From assembly GCA_943370145.1 (NCBI GenBank), contig CALRPY020000036.1, positions 1 through 42,429 on the forward strand: 42,429 bases of DNA, given 5' to 3'. Numbering within the stretch: position 1 is the stretch's first letter; the number at the start of each line of letters is the position of its first letter. A program made the translations under genes and the position numbers. The stretch is from Ga0077536 sp943370145. Lineage in GTDB: Bacteria; Pseudomonadota; Gammaproteobacteria; Ga0077536. The notes under the pieces were generated by a model. It searched no databases, had not been told where the DNA came from, and was given only the letters and a program-made list of their open reading frames with translations. Positions 7,140-17,096 of this stretch are shown piece after piece.

Positions 7140-9515
7140 ATGAGTGAAGATCTGGTCACCATCGAAGTCGACGGTCGCAAGCTCGAGGCCCGCAAGGGGT
7201 CGATGCTGATCGACGCCACCGACGCCGCCGGCATTTACATCCCGCGCTTCTGCTACCACAAGAAGCTGTCCGTCGCGGCCAACTGCCGCATGTGCCTCGT
7301 CGAGGTCGAGCGCGCGCCGAAGCCGCAGCCGGCCTGCGCAACGCCCGTGATGGACGGCATGAAGGTCTTCACCAAATCGGAGAAGGCCATCTCCGGGCAG
7401 CAGGCGACGATGGAATTCCTGCTGATCAACCACCCCCTCGACTGCCCGATCTGCGATCAGGGCGGGGAATGCGAACTGCAGGACCTCGCCATGGGTTACG
7501 GCAGCGACGTCTCCCAGTATGTCGAGCGCAAGCGCGTCGTGCGCGACAAGGACATCGGTCCGCTGGTGCAGACGGACATGACCCGCTGCATCCACTGCAC
7601 GCGCTGCGTCCGTTTCGGCGAGGAAATCGCGGGCTTGCGCGAACTCGGCGCCACCGGTCGTGGCGAGCACATGGAAATCGGCACCTACGTGCAGCATGCG
7701 ATGACTTCCGAACTCTCCGGCAACGTCATCGACCTCTGCCCGGTGGGGGCGCTGACCTCCAAACCCTATCGCTACTCGGCGCGTGCCTGGGAACTGCAGC
7801 AGCGCGACGGCGTCGCTGCCCACGACTGCCTCGGTTCCAATCTCAACGTCCATGTGAAGGGCCAGGTCGTCAAACGGGTGGTGCCACGCGAAAACGAGGC
7901 CGTCAATGAGACCTGGATCGCGGACCGTGACCGCTTCAGCTACCAGGGCCTGACGAGCGAGCAGCGCCTGCTGGCACCGCGCATCAAGCAGGATGGCCAG
8001 TGGCGAGACTGCGACTGGGAAACCGCGTTTTCGTTCATTGCCGCCGAGCTTGCCGGCCTGGCCGACCAGGGGCAGGCGCAGCGGATCGGCATGCTGGCCT
8101 CGCCGTCCTCGACCAGCGAGGAACTGCTCCTGCTGCAACGCCTGGCGCGCGGCCTCGGCAGCGCGAATGTGGACCACCGCCTGCGCCAGGTCGACTTCAG
8201 CGGCGACGCCGCAGACCCGATCGTGCCGGGCCTCGCCTGCGGCCTCGATGACATCGAGCGCGCGGACGCGGTGCTGATCGTCGGGGGATATCCGCGCCAC
8301 GACCAGCCGCTGCTGAGCCACCGCATCCGCAAGGCGGCACAGCGCGGCGCGAAGGTTTTCGTCGTCGACGCCTACGCCCAGCCCTACAATTTCGACCTTG
8401 CCGGACGCGTCAACGTGCGTCCCGGCGAATACGCAGCCGTGCTTGCCGGCATCAGCCGCGCAGCGGCTGAACTGGCGGGCGACGAGGCTGCGGCGGGCGC
8501 GCTGGCGTCCGCCGATGTGTCCGCCGCCGGGCGCGCGATCGCCGAGGCCCTGCGCGGCGCCGCGCGGAGCTTCGTCATCGCGGCCACGGAACTGGATCGC
8601 AGCCCCCGGCGCGCCGACCTGTTGAACCGCTGCGCGTCCCTGGCCGCGCTGACCGGCAGCCACTTCGGCCAGGCGACCGACGGCGCGAACGCGGCCGGCG
8701 CCGCACTGGCTGGCGCCGTGCCGCACCGCGGCCCCGCGGGCGCGCAGGTCGCGAGCGCGGGCAAGACCGCCCTCGACATGCTCGCTGGCGGCCTGGATGC
8801 CTATGTGCTGCTCGGCGTCGAACCGGACCGTGACTGCGCTGATCCCGTCGCCGCGCTTGCCGCGCTGGGCGCCGCGCGCTGCGTCGTCGCCCTCACGGCC
8901 TTTGCCGCGCCAGCGCTGGAAGCGACGGCCCACGTGATGCTGCCGATTGCCGCCTTTGCAGAGAACGAGGGCAGCTTCGTCAACGCCAGCGGGGCGTGGC
9001 AGCGCTTCACGCCGGCGGTAAAGGCGCCCGGCGAGGCCCGACCCGCGTGGAAAATCCTGCGCGTGCTCGGCGAACGCCTGGGCCTCGACGGGTTCGAGGC
9101 CGTGAGCGTGGCCGCACTGACCACCGAACTGAAAGCCCTGTGTGCCGGACTGGCACCGACCGTTCGCGCCGCGGGTGGCCAGCAGGCGCCGCACGGCGCT
9201 GTCGCCGGTAACGGCCTCGAACTCATCCGCAGCCTGCCCCTGTACGCAGGCGACGCGCTGGTCCGCCGTGCGCCGGCGCTGCAGGCGACCATCGGCGCGG
9301 CCGACAATCTGCTTCGCCTGGCCAGCGCCACCGCGCAGCAGTTGGGTCTCGCACCGGGTGAGATGGTCACGGTCGAGGCGCAAGGCGCCGAGGCGCGCGC
9401 CGAACTAGCCATCGACGACGGCGTGCCCGCGCAGTGCTGCGTCGTCCACATCGGCTCCGACCTCGCGGCGCGACTGCCTGCCGCGTCGCACGTCAACCTG
9501 AGGAGCGCGTCATGA
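7140..9515 (+). CDS. nuoG: NADH-quinone oxidoreductase subunit G
   Basis: NuoG is the largest peripheral subunit and carries iron-sulfur clusters in a molybdopterin-oxidoreductase-like scaffold. The 791-residue product shows ligands for N1b (Cys38, Cys49, Cys52, Cys66), for N4 or N5 with the unusual His ligand (His98, Cys102, Cys105, Cys111, in HPLDCPICDQGGEC) and for the next [4Fe-4S] cluster (Cys150, Cys153, Cys156, Cys200). The extra N7 cluster of E. coli NuoG appears absent: after CPVGAL only one cysteine (HDCLGSN) remains where E. coli has four. The C-terminal half is Ala-rich and less conserved. The stop overlaps the nuoH start. Confidence 0.96.
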   Translation: MSEDLVTIEVDGRKLEARKGSMLIDATDAAGIYIPRFCYHKKLSVAANCRMCLVEVERAPKPQPACATPVMDGMKVFTKSEKAISGQQATMEFLLINHPLDCPICDQGGECELQDLAMGYGSDVSQYVERKRVVRDKDIGPLVQTDMTRCIHCTRCVRFGEEIAGLRELGATGRGEHMEIGTYVQHAMTSELSGNVIDLCPVGALTSKPYRYSARAWELQQRDGVAAHDCLGSNLNVHVKGQVVKRVVPRENEAVNETWIADRDRFSYQGLTSEQRLLAPRIKQDGQWRDCDWETAFSFIAAELAGLADQGQAQRIGMLASPSSTSEELLLLQRLARGLGSANVDHRLRQVDFSGDAADPIVPGLACGLDDIERADAVLIVGGYPRHDQPLLSHRIRKAAQRGAKVFVVDAYAQPYNFDLAGRVNVRPGEYAAVLAGISRAAAELAGDEAAAGALASADVSAAGRAIAEALRGAARSFVIAATELDRSPRRADLLNRCASLAALTGSHFGQATDGANAAGAALAGAVPHRGPAGAQVASAGKTALDMLAGGLDAYVLLGVEPDRDCADPVAALAALGAARCVVALTAFAAPALEATAHVMLPIAAFAENEGSFVNASGAWQRFTPAVKAPGEARPAWKILRVLGERLGLDGFEAVSVAALTTELKALCAGLAPTVRAAGGQQAPHGAVAGNGLELIRSLPLYAGDALVRRAPALQATIGAADNLLRLASATAQQLGLAPGEMVTVEAQGAEARAELAIDDGVPAQCCVVHIGSDLAARLPAASHVNLRSAS

Positions 9516-10600
9516 CCGAGTGGCTGCAGGCACAGCTGCCTTTCCTGCCGCCGTCGGTCGCGGCGGTGCTGGTGATCCTGTTCAAGATCGTGCTGATCGT
9601 CGCGCCCCTGATGGGCTGCGTGGCCTATCTCACGCTCGCCGAGCGCAAGGTCATCGGTTACATGCAGGTCCGCCTGGGTCCCAACCGGGTCAGCCTGTTC
9701 GGCCTCAACTTCACGCGTGGCCTCGGCCAGCCCATTGCCGACGCGCTGAAGCTGATGACGAAGGAAATCATCATTCCTTCGGGCGCCAACAAGTTCCTGT
9801 TCCTCGCCGCCCCCGTCATCGCGCTGGCGCCGGCGCTCGCGGCGTGGGCGGTGGTGCCATTCGGCGCCGAGATGACGCTTGCCAACATCAACGCTGGACT
9901 GCTGTACATCCTCGCCCTGACCTCGCTGGGCGTGTACGGCATCATCATCGCGGGCTGGGCGTCGAACTCCAAGTACGCGTTCCTGGGCGCGATGCGCTCG
10001 GCGGCGCAGATCGTCTCCTACGAAATCGCGATGGGCTTCGCGCTCGTGTGCGTGCTGGTCGCGGCCGGCAGCCTCAATCTTGGCGAAATCGTCGAGGCGC
10101 AGCGCGGCAACGTGCTCACCTGGTTCTGGCTGCCACTGCTGCCGATGTGGCTCATCTATTTCATTTCGGGCGTCGCCGAAACCAACCGCGCGCCCTTCGA
10201 CGTCAGCGAGGGCGAATCGGAAATCGTGGCCGGTTTCCACGTGGAATACGCGGGCATGGCTTTCGCGGTGTTCTTCCTCGCCGAATACGCGAACATGATC
10301 CTGATCGCCGGCCTGACGTCGGTGCTGTTCTTCGGCGGCTGGCTCTCGCCGCTGCCGGCGTCCTGGGGCGAATGGCCTGTGATCGGCAGCCTGCTCGGCG
10401 ACGGCATCCACTGGTTCATCTTCAAGATCAGCTTCTTCCTGTTCTGTTTCCTGTGGTTCCGCGCCACCTTCCCGCGCTACCGCTACGACCAGATCATGCG
10501 CCTCGGCTGGAAGGTGTTCCTGCCGATCACCATCGTCTGGATCGTCGTCACCGCCGCGGCGGTGGTGTTCGAACTGCCGCCCTGGTTCGACCGCGGTTGA
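9512..10600 (+). CDS. nuoH: NADH-quinone oxidoreductase subunit H
   Basis: NuoH is the membrane subunit that links the quinone cavity to the proton-pumping arm. Started at the ATG at 9512 it has 362 aa, a normal length. This start overlaps the nuoG stop by 4 nt and is preceded by GAGGAG. The signature LAERKVIGYMQVRLGPNRVS follows the first helix. The acidic loop GVAETNRAPFDVSEGESEIVAGF, important for quinone coupling in the family, is intact. About eight membrane segments are visible. The C-terminal RATFPRYRYDQIMRLGWK is typical. Confidence 0.97.
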   Translation: MTEWLQAQLPFLPPSVAAVLVILFKIVLIVAPLMGCVAYLTLAERKVIGYMQVRLGPNRVSLFGLNFTRGLGQPIADALKLMTKEIIIPSGANKFLFLAAPVIALAPALAAWAVVPFGAEMTLANINAGLLYILALTSLGVYGIIIAGWASNSKYAFLGAMRSAAQIVSYEIAMGFALVCVLVAAGSLNLGEIVEAQRGNVLTWFWLPLLPMWLIYFISGVAETNRAPFDVSEGESEIVAGFHVEYAGMAFAVFFLAEYANMILIAGLTSVLFFGGWLSPLPASWGEWPVIGSLLGDGIHWFIFKISFFLFCFLWFRATFPRYRYDQIMRLGWKVFLPITIVWIVVTAAAVVFELPPWFDRG

Positions 10601-10619
10601 CGCACACGCAGAGGACACC

Positions 10620-11108
10620 ATGAACGCCATCGTCAGCTACCTGAAGAGCCTGACCCTCGTCGAACTCGCGAACGGCATGCGCCTGACCGGCAAGCGCATG
10701 TTCAGCCGCAAGATCACGATCCAGTACCCCGAAGAGAAGACGCCGCAATCGGCGCGCTTCCGCGGCCTGCACGCCCTGCGTCGCTATGCGAACGGCGAAG
10801 AGCGGTGCATCGCCTGCAAGCTGTGCGAGGCCGTGTGCCCGGCGCTTGCGATCACGATCGAATCCGCGCCGCGCGACGACGGCACACGCCGCACCACGCG
10901 CTACGACATCGACCTGACGAAGTGCATCTTCTGCGGCTTCTGCGAGGAGTCCTGCCCCGTGGACTCCATCGTCGAAACCCGGCATTTCGAGTACCACGGC
11001 GAGGAGCGCGGCGACCTCCTGATGACGAAGCAGAAGCTGCTCGCCCACGGCGACCGCATGGAAGCCCAGATTGCGGCCGACCGCGCCGCCGAGGCCCGTT
11101 ACCGATGA
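10620..11108 (+). CDS. nuoI: NADH-quinone oxidoreductase subunit I
   Basis: NuoI carries the [4Fe-4S] clusters N6a and N6b that pass electrons to N2. The 162-residue ferredoxin-like protein has two classical CxxCxxCxxxCP motifs: CIACKLCEAVCP (Cys63, 66, 69, 73) and CIFCGFCEESCP (Cys102, 105, 108, 112). An N-terminal amphipathic segment (about residues 5-30) probably lies on the membrane. AGAGGACACC precedes the ATG and provides a Shine-Dalgarno sequence. Confidence 0.97.
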   Translation: MNAIVSYLKSLTLVELANGMRLTGKRMFSRKITIQYPEEKTPQSARFRGLHALRRYANGEERCIACKLCEAVCPALAITIESAPRDDGTRRTTRYDIDLTKCIFCGFCEESCPVDSIVETRHFEYHGEERGDLLMTKQKLLAHGDRMEAQIAADRAAEARYR

Positions 11109-11145
11109 GCAAGCCAACGCCCTGCCGCGCCGGAGTCCGGTCGTG

Positions 11146-11751
11146 ATGAGTTTCGAACAAATCGTCTTCTACATCTTCTCGGCGATGCTGGTCAGCGCCG
11201 GAGTGCTCGTGATCACCCTGCGCAACCCGGTGCACGCCGTGCTGTCGCTGGTGCTGGCCTTTTTCTCGAGCGCAGGCCTGTGGCTGCTGCTGGAGGCCGA
11301 GTTCCTGGCGATAGCGCTGGTGCTCGTCTATGTCGGCGCGGTGATGGTGCTGTTCCTCTTCGTCGTGATGATGCTCGACATCAACGTCGCGGCGGTGCGC
11401 GAGGGCTTCGCCCGCTACCTCCCGGTGGCCGCGCTGTTCGCCGTGCTGATGGGTGTTTCGCTGATGCTCGTCGTGGGACCCGCCCACTTCGGCCTGGCGC
11501 AGTTCGCGGCGCCCCCGCCGGCCGCGGCGGGCGTCAACAACACGGAACAGCTGGGCCTCGCGATGTTCACGAATTTCGTGCTGCCGCTGGAGATCGCGTC
11601 GGTGATCCTGCTGGTCGCCATCGTTGCGGCCATTGCGCTGACGCTGCGCTCGACGCGCCAGACCAAGGCGCCGAAGCCGGAACTGCAGGTACGGGTGCGC
11701 CGCGAGGATCGCGTGCGATTGATCAAGATGGATGCGGAGAAGGGCGCGTGA
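11146..11751 (+). CDS. nuoJ: NADH-quinone oxidoreductase subunit J
   Basis: NuoJ is a membrane-arm subunit with five helices; its third helix carries the pi-bulge important for coupling in the family. The start ATG at 11146 gives 201 aa, beginning SFEQIVFYIF. A GTG one codon upstream is an alternative, and GGAG at 11132-11135 could serve either. The segment VYVGAVMVLFLFVVMMLDI is diagnostic. The C-terminal tail is basic and charged. It lies 37 nt after nuoI and 35 nt before nuoK. Confidence 0.95.
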   Translation: MSFEQIVFYIFSAMLVSAGVLVITLRNPVHAVLSLVLAFFSSAGLWLLLEAEFLAIALVLVYVGAVMVLFLFVVMMLDINVAAVREGFARYLPVAALFAVLMGVSLMLVVGPAHFGLAQFAAPPPAAAGVNNTEQLGLAMFTNFVLPLEIASVILLVAIVAAIALTLRSTRQTKAPKPELQVRVRREDRVRLIKMDAEKGA

Positions 11752-11786
11752 CGCCCGTCAAACGCGTGCGGAAGGCCTGAAGCGAC

Positions 11787-12092
11787 ATGCTGTCACTTTC
11801 ACATTACCTCATCATCGGCGCCGCGCTGTTCTGCCTCAGCGTCGCCGGCATCTTCATCAACCGCAAGAACGTCATCGTGCTGTTGATGTGCATCGAACTG
11901 ATGTTGCTGGCCGTCAACATGAATTTCATCGCCTTCTCGCATTTCAACCAGGACATTGCGGGACAGGTCTTCGTGTTCTTCATCCTGACCGTGGCCGCCG
12001 CGGAGTCGGCGATCGGCCTCGCGATCCTCGTGGTGCTGTTCCGCAACCGGAACTCCATCAACGTCGAGGACCTGGATGCGATGAAGGGTTGA
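11787..12092 (+). CDS. nuoK: NADH-quinone oxidoreductase subunit K
   Basis: NuoK is a three-helix antiporter-like membrane subunit of complex I. The 101-residue product has the usual length and retains the two buried glutamates needed for proton transfer: Glu37 in helix 2 (MCIELMLLAVN) and Glu73 in helix 3 (TVAAAESAIGLAILV). The C terminus, RNRNSINVEDLDAMKG, is typical of proteobacterial NuoK. nuoL starts 34 nt downstream. Confidence 0.97.
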   Translation: MLSLSHYLIIGAALFCLSVAGIFINRKNVIVLLMCIELMLLAVNMNFIAFSHFNQDIAGQVFVFFILTVAAAESAIGLAILVVLFRNRNSINVEDLDAMKG

Positions 12093-12126
12093 AGCGGCCA
12101 CTGGCAGCGAAAGCGGGTAGAAGAAC

Positions 12127-14091
12127 GTGAAAGAACTGTGCTTGATAATCGTGCTGTCCCCACTTGTCGGGGCGGTGCTCGCCGGCCTCTTCGGCCGCGT
12201 CATCGGCCGCGCCGGCGCGCATTGGGTGACCATCCTCGGGGTGGGGCTGTCCTTCGTCCTGTCGCTGCGGGTGTTCCAGCAGATCGTGCTCGGCGACGCG
12301 CCGGTGCTGAACACCAACCTCTACACCTGGCTCGAAACCGGCGGCATCGCCTTTCACGTCGGCTTCCTGATCGACCAGCTGACCGCGACGATGATGGTGG
12401 TCGTGACCTTCGTGTCGTGGATGGTGCATGTCTACACCATTGGCTACATGCACGACGACCCGGGCTACCAGCGCTTCTTCTCGTACATCTCGCTGTTCAC
12501 GTTCAGCATGTTGATGCTGGTGATGTCGAACAACTTCATGCAGCTGTTCTTCGGCTGGGAAGCCGTGGGCCTCGTCTCCTACCTGCTCATCGGTTTCTGG
12601 TACAAGCGGGACACCGCCATCTACGCGAATCTCAAGGCCTTCCTGGTCAACCGCGTCGGCGATTTCGGTTTCCTGCTCGGTATCGCCGCCGTGCTGATGT
12701 ACTGCGGGTCGCTGGACTACAACGCCGTCTTCCAGCAGGCGCCGGGTCTCGCTGAAAAGACCGTCAGCATCATAGATGGCCACGAGTGGTCCCTGGTGAC
12801 GCTGATCTGCCTGCTGCTGTTCGTCGGCGCGATGGGCAAGTCCGCGCAGGTCCCGCTGCATGTCTGGCTGCCGGACTCGATGGAAGGTCCGACGCCGATC
12901 TCGGCCCTGATCCACGCCGCGACCATGGTGACCGCGGGCATCTTCATGGTGTCGCGCATGTCGCCGCTGTTCGAACTGTCCGAGGCGGCACTGTCCACGG
13001 TGCTCGTGATTGGCGCGATAACCGCCTTCTTCATGGGCCTGCTCGGCCTCGTGCAGAACGACATCAAGCGCGTCGTCGCCTATTCGACGCTCTCGCAGCT
13101 TGGTTACATGACGGTCGCGCTCGGCGCGTCCGCCTATTCGGCCGCGATGTTCCACCTGATGACCCACGCCTTCTTCAAGGCGCTGCTGTTCCTCGCCGCC
13201 GGTTCGGTCATCATCGGCATGCACCATGAGCAGGACATGCGCAAGATGGGCGGTCTGCGCAAGCACATGCCCATCACCTGGATCACGAGCCTCATCGGTT
13301 CGCTGGCCCTGATAGGCTTCCCGGGCTTTGCCGGCTTTTTCTCGAAGGATGCGATCATCGAGGCGGTCAAGGCCTCGTCGACGCCCGGCGCGTCGATTGC
13401 GTACTACGCGCTGCTGGTCGGCGTGTTCATCACCGCGCTCTATTCCTTCCGCCTTTATTTCATGGTCTTCCACGGCAAGGGCCGCATGGATCATCACACC
13501 GAGGAACACCTCCACGAGTCTCCCGCCGTCGTGTGGGTGCCGCTGGTCGCCCTGGCGGTGCCGTCGGTGGTCATCGGCGCGCTCGCGATTCAGCCGATGC
13601 TGTTCGGTGATTATTTCGGCAACAGCATCCACGTCTCCGCCGAGCACGCGAAGGGCATGCACCACATGGCCGAGCACTTCCACGGCGTCTGGTCGTTCAT
13701 GCTGCACGGCATGATGGCACCGCCGTTCTGGTTTGCGATGGCGGGTGTCGCCACCGCCTGGTTCCTGTACATGAAGGCTCCTGCCGTGCCGGCGAAGATC
13801 GCAGAGGCCCTGGCCCCCCTGCGCCGCATCCTCGAGGCGAAGTACGGTTTCGACGCCTTCAACGAGTGGTTCTTCGCCGGCGGCGCCCGCGGCACCGGCG
13901 GCATGCTGTGGCGCTTCGGTGACGTGCGCCTCATCGACGGGCTGCTCGTCAACGGATCGGCCAGGCTCGTCGGCTGGTTCTCGCAACTCATGCGCGGTGT
14001 CCAGTCCGGTTACCTGTACCACTACGCGTTTGCGATGATCGTCGGACTGCTGGCCCTGCTGGCGGTGTTCGTTCACAAGGTGATCGCGTAA
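12127..14091 (+). CDS. nuoL: NADH-quinone oxidoreductase subunit L
   Basis: NuoL is the distal antiporter-like proton pump of complex I, with the long lateral helix along the membrane arm. The product is 654 aa with a GTG start. Key residues are Glu145 in helix 5 (FFGWEAVGLVSYLLIGF) and Lys238 (VGAMGKSAQVPLHVWLPDSMEGPTP). Many hydrophobic segments follow, with a histidine-rich loop (HHTEEHLHESP) and the C-terminal lateral-helix region. nuoM follows after 36 nt. Confidence 0.97.
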   Translation: MKELCLIIVLSPLVGAVLAGLFGRVIGRAGAHWVTILGVGLSFVLSLRVFQQIVLGDAPVLNTNLYTWLETGGIAFHVGFLIDQLTATMMVVVTFVSWMVHVYTIGYMHDDPGYQRFFSYISLFTFSMLMLVMSNNFMQLFFGWEAVGLVSYLLIGFWYKRDTAIYANLKAFLVNRVGDFGFLLGIAAVLMYCGSLDYNAVFQQAPGLAEKTVSIIDGHEWSLVTLICLLLFVGAMGKSAQVPLHVWLPDSMEGPTPISALIHAATMVTAGIFMVSRMSPLFELSEAALSTVLVIGAITAFFMGLLGLVQNDIKRVVAYSTLSQLGYMTVALGASAYSAAMFHLMTHAFFKALLFLAAGSVIIGMHHEQDMRKMGGLRKHMPITWITSLIGSLALIGFPGFAGFFSKDAIIEAVKASSTPGASIAYYALLVGVFITALYSFRLYFMVFHGKGRMDHHTEEHLHESPAVVWVPLVALAVPSVVIGALAIQPMLFGDYFGNSIHVSAEHAKGMHHMAEHFHGVWSFMLHGMMAPPFWFAMAGVATAWFLYMKAPAVPAKIAEALAPLRRILEAKYGFDAFNEWFFAGGARGTGGMLWRFGDVRLIDGLLVNGSARLVGWFSQLMRGVQSGYLYHYAFAMIVGLLALLAVFVHKVIA

Positions 14092-14127
14092 ATCCCGCGC
14101 GGCGCGATCGACATAGCGGAAACATCA

Positions 14128-15660
14128 ATGCAACTGGACCTACCGATACTCAGCATCTGCGTATGGCTACCGATCATCGGCGGCCTGTGGGTGATATTCG
14201 CCGGCAGCGGGCGGCGTGAGCGCAGCGTCAAGATCGATGCGCTGATCATCTCGCTGGCCGTCTTCGTCATCTCGCTGCTGCTCTACCGCGACTTCGACGC
14301 CTCCACGGCCGCGATGCAGTTCGTCGAGCGCACCAGCTGGATCGAGGCCTTCAAGGTCGAATATCACATCGGTATCGACGGCATCGCGCTGCCGCTGATC
14401 CTGTTGACCACGTTCACGACGATTATCGTCATCCTGGCCGGCTGGGAGGTCATCGAGGACCGCGCCAACCAGTACATGGGCGCCTTCCTGATCCTCGAAG
14501 GCCTTATGGTGGGCGTGTTCTCGGCGCTCGACGCGCTGCTGTTCTACGTGTTCTGGGAAGCGATGCTGATTCCGATGTTCCTGATCATCGGCATCTGGGG
14601 CGGCCCGCGGCGCGTCTACGCGACCGTGAAGTTTTTCCTCTACACCTTCCTCGGTTCGCTGCTGATGCTGGTGGCGCTGCTCTACCTGTACCGGCAGACG
14701 GGCAGTTTCGACCTTGCCGCCATGCAGGCCATTCCGCTGACGGCCAACGAGCAGAAACTCATCTTCATCGCGTTCCTGCTGGCCTTTGCGGTCAAGGTCC
14801 CGATGTGGCCGGTGCACACCTGGTTGCCGGACGCGCACGTCGAGGCCCCCACCGGGGGCTCGGTCGTGCTGGCGGCCATCATGCTGAAGATGGGCGGTTA
14901 CGGTTTCCTGCGCTTCAGCCTGCCGATCACGCCGGACGCGGCCGCGTCGCTCGATACCTTCATGATCGTGCTCTCGCTGATCGCGGTGGTGTACATCGGC
15001 TTCGTCGCCCTCGTCCAGCAGGACATGAAGAAGCTCATCGCATACTCGTCGATTTCGCACATGGGTTTCGTGACGCTGGGCATGTTCATCATGTTCGACA
15101 TCCACGGCGTGACGAGCGACTGGAACGACGCCGTGATGGGCATCGAAGGCGCGATGGTCCAGATGATTTCGCACGGGTTCATTTCCGGCGCGATGTTCCT
15201 CTGCGTGGGCGTGCTCTACGACCGACTGCACAGCCGGCAGATCAACGACTACGGCGGCGTCGTCAACCAGATGCCGACTTTCGCCGCGTTCATGCTGCTG
15301 TTCGCTATGGCCAACGCCGGCCTGCCGGGCACCTCGGGCTTCGTCGGCGAGTTCATCGTGATCCTGAGCGCCTACAAGGCCAATTTCTGGTACGCGTTCC
15401 TGGCGGCCACCACCCTGATCCTGGGCGCCGCCTATACCCTGTGGATGTACAAGCGCGTCGCGTTTGGTGAGGTCCGCAATCCCAAGGTCGCCACGCTGAC
15501 CGACATCAATGGCCGCGAGGCCCTGATCCTCGGCACGCTGGCGGTGATGGTCCTGTTGTTCGGGATCTGGCCGGCGCCGCTGCTCGACATGATGCACGTC
15601 AGCGTCGAGCACCTCGTCGAACAGGTCGCACAGTCCAAACTCAGCGTCGCCCGCCTATGA
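14128..15660 (+). CDS. nuoM: NADH-quinone oxidoreductase subunit M
   Basis: NuoM is the central antiporter-like proton-pumping subunit. The 510-residue protein retains Glu144 (FYVFWEAMLIPMFLIIGIWGG) and Lys223 (FAVKVPMWPVHTWLPDAHVEAPT), both needed for proton translocation. The sequence AYSSISHMGFVTLG is a family signature. Around 14 hydrophobic segments are visible. The nuoN start overlaps the stop (ATGA), which predicts coupled translation. Confidence 0.97.
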   Translation: MQLDLPILSICVWLPIIGGLWVIFAGSGRRERSVKIDALIISLAVFVISLLLYRDFDASTAAMQFVERTSWIEAFKVEYHIGIDGIALPLILLTTFTTIIVILAGWEVIEDRANQYMGAFLILEGLMVGVFSALDALLFYVFWEAMLIPMFLIIGIWGGPRRVYATVKFFLYTFLGSLLMLVALLYLYRQTGSFDLAAMQAIPLTANEQKLIFIAFLLAFAVKVPMWPVHTWLPDAHVEAPTGGSVVLAAIMLKMGGYGFLRFSLPITPDAAASLDTFMIVLSLIAVVYIGFVALVQQDMKKLIAYSSISHMGFVTLGMFIMFDIHGVTSDWNDAVMGIEGAMVQMISHGFISGAMFLCVGVLYDRLHSRQINDYGGVVNQMPTFAAFMLLFAMANAGLPGTSGFVGEFIVILSAYKANFWYAFLAATTLILGAAYTLWMYKRVAFGEVRNPKVATLTDINGREALILGTLAVMVLLFGIWPAPLLDMMHVSVEHLVEQVAQSKLSVARL

Positions 15661-17096
15661 ACGACATCGCCCTCGTCATTCCCGAAATCACCCTGCTGGG
15701 ATTCGCGTGCGCGGTCCTGCTGCTGGACGCCTTCGTCGGCAAGCGCGCGCCGCAGGCGGCGTTCTGGTGCGCCATGGCCGGCGGCATCGTCGTGCTGGCG
15801 CAACTCGCGGGCTATGTGCCCGAATCGGCGAAGTTCGGGTTCAGCGGCACCTTCCGCGTCGACGTCGTCGGCACGGTGCTCAAATCGTTCATGATCGTGC
15901 TGGTGCTGCTGTCGTTCTTCTACGCGCGGGAATACTTCGCGAAGCGCCAGGCCCCGCATGGGGAGCATTACTCGCTCGCGATGTTCGCGACACTGGGCAT
16001 GATGCTGCTGGTGTCGGCGAACAGCCTGCTGACCGTCTACCTGGGCCTCGAACTGCTCTCGCTGTCGATGTACGCGATGGTCGCGACGCAGCGTGATTCC
16101 GCGGTCGCCTCCGAAGCGGCGATGAAGTACTTCGTGCTCGGCGCGCTGGCCTCGGGCATGCTGCTCTATGGCATGTCTTTCCTCTATGGCGTCACGGGAA
16201 CGCTGGACCTGTCCGAACTGCTGATTCGCGCCAGCGTCGCCGAGGACAAGCGCCTGCTGCTGACCTTCGCGCTCGTGTTCCTGCTCGTCGGCATCTCCTT
16301 CAAGCTCGGCATCGTGCCCTTCCACATGTGGGTTCCCGATGTCTACCAGGGCGCGGCCACCCCGGTCACGCAGTTCATCGGTACGGCGCCGAAGCTCGCG
16401 GCCTTCGGCATGGCGATGCGCCTCCTGGTCGATGGCCTGTGGGGGCTCGCCGAGGACTGGCAGGAAATGCTGGTGATCCTCGCGGTGCTGTCGATGGCGG
16501 TCGGCAACATCCTGGCCATCGCCCAGACCAATCTCAAGCGCATGCTCGCCTATTCGACGATCGCCCACATGGGTTACCTGTTGCTCGGCATGCTGTCGGC
16601 GACGGCATCGGGTTACGCGGCGTCGATGTTCTACGTCAGCATCTATGCGCTGATGAGCATGGGCGCCTTCGGTCTCATCGTGCTGCTCAGCTCGCGCGAG
16701 GCCGAAGCCGACCAGCTGACCGATCTCGCGGGCCTGGCGCGGCGCAGCCCGTGGTTCGCGTTCATCATGCTGATCCTGATGTTCTCGATGGCCGGCGTGC
16801 CGCCCTTCGCCGGCTTCTGGGCCAAGTGGTTCGTGCTGAAGGAAGTGGTGCAGGCCGACTACGTCTGGCTGGCGGGCGTCGCGGTGATGTTCTCGCTGGT
16901 CGGGGCCTTCTACTACCTGCGCGTCATCAAGCTGATGTACTTCGATGAGCCGGCGCGTCCGCAGGGCCTCGAGGCCAGCGCCGACATCAAGCTCGTGCTG
17001 TCGGTCAACGGCCTCGCGGTGCTCGCGCTCGGTTTCGCGCCGAGTGCGCTGATGTCGGTCTGCGTGTCGGCAACCCTGCCGTACCTGCCCTGGTAA
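15657..17096 (+). CDS. nuoN: NADH-quinone oxidoreductase subunit N
   Basis: NuoN is the third antiporter-like subunit, next to NuoK. The 479-residue protein has Glu132 (VYLGLELLSLSMYAMVA) and Lys216 (GISFKLGIVPFHMWVPDVYQGAPT-like region), together with AYSTIAHMGYLLLG. It is the last gene of the nuo operon, and the next gene is convergent, with stop codons only 7 nt apart. The small DUF2818-type gene that follows nuoN in many betaproteobacteria is not present here. Confidence 0.97.
   Translation: MNDIALVIPEITLLGFACAVLLLDAFVGKRAPQAAFWCAMAGGIVVLAQLAGYVPESAKFGFSGTFRVDVVGTVLKSFMIVLVLLSFFYAREYFAKRQAPHGEHYSLAMFATLGMMLLVSANSLLTVYLGLELLSLSMYAMVATQRDSAVASEAAMKYFVLGALASGMLLYGMSFLYGVTGTLDLSELLIRASVAEDKRLLLTFALVFLLVGISFKLGIVPFHMWVPDVYQGAATPVTQFIGTAPKLAAFGMAMRLLVDGLWGLAEDWQEMLVILAVLSMAVGNILAIAQTNLKRMLAYSTIAHMGYLLLGMLSATASGYAASMFYVSIYALMSMGAFGLIVLLSSREAEADQLTDLAGLARRSPWFAFIMLILMFSMAGVPPFAGFWAKWFVLKEVVQADYVWLAGVAVMFSLVGAFYYLRVIKLMYFDEPARPQGLEASADIKLVLSVNGLAVLALGFAPSALMSVCVSATLPYLPW

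Noticed and set aside
6843..9383. Long minus-strand open frame (over 800 codons) opposite nuoF/nuoG
   Set aside because: It is antisense to well-identified complex I genes, has Arg/Ala/Gly/His-rich low-complexity sequence and no family motif. It is a by-product of high-GC codon use.
12058..14076. Minus-strand frame opposite nuoL, and similar ones at 885-2354 and 15432-17264
   Set aside because: All are antisense to certain genes and cross gene boundaries or the tRNA, with no recognisable protein features.
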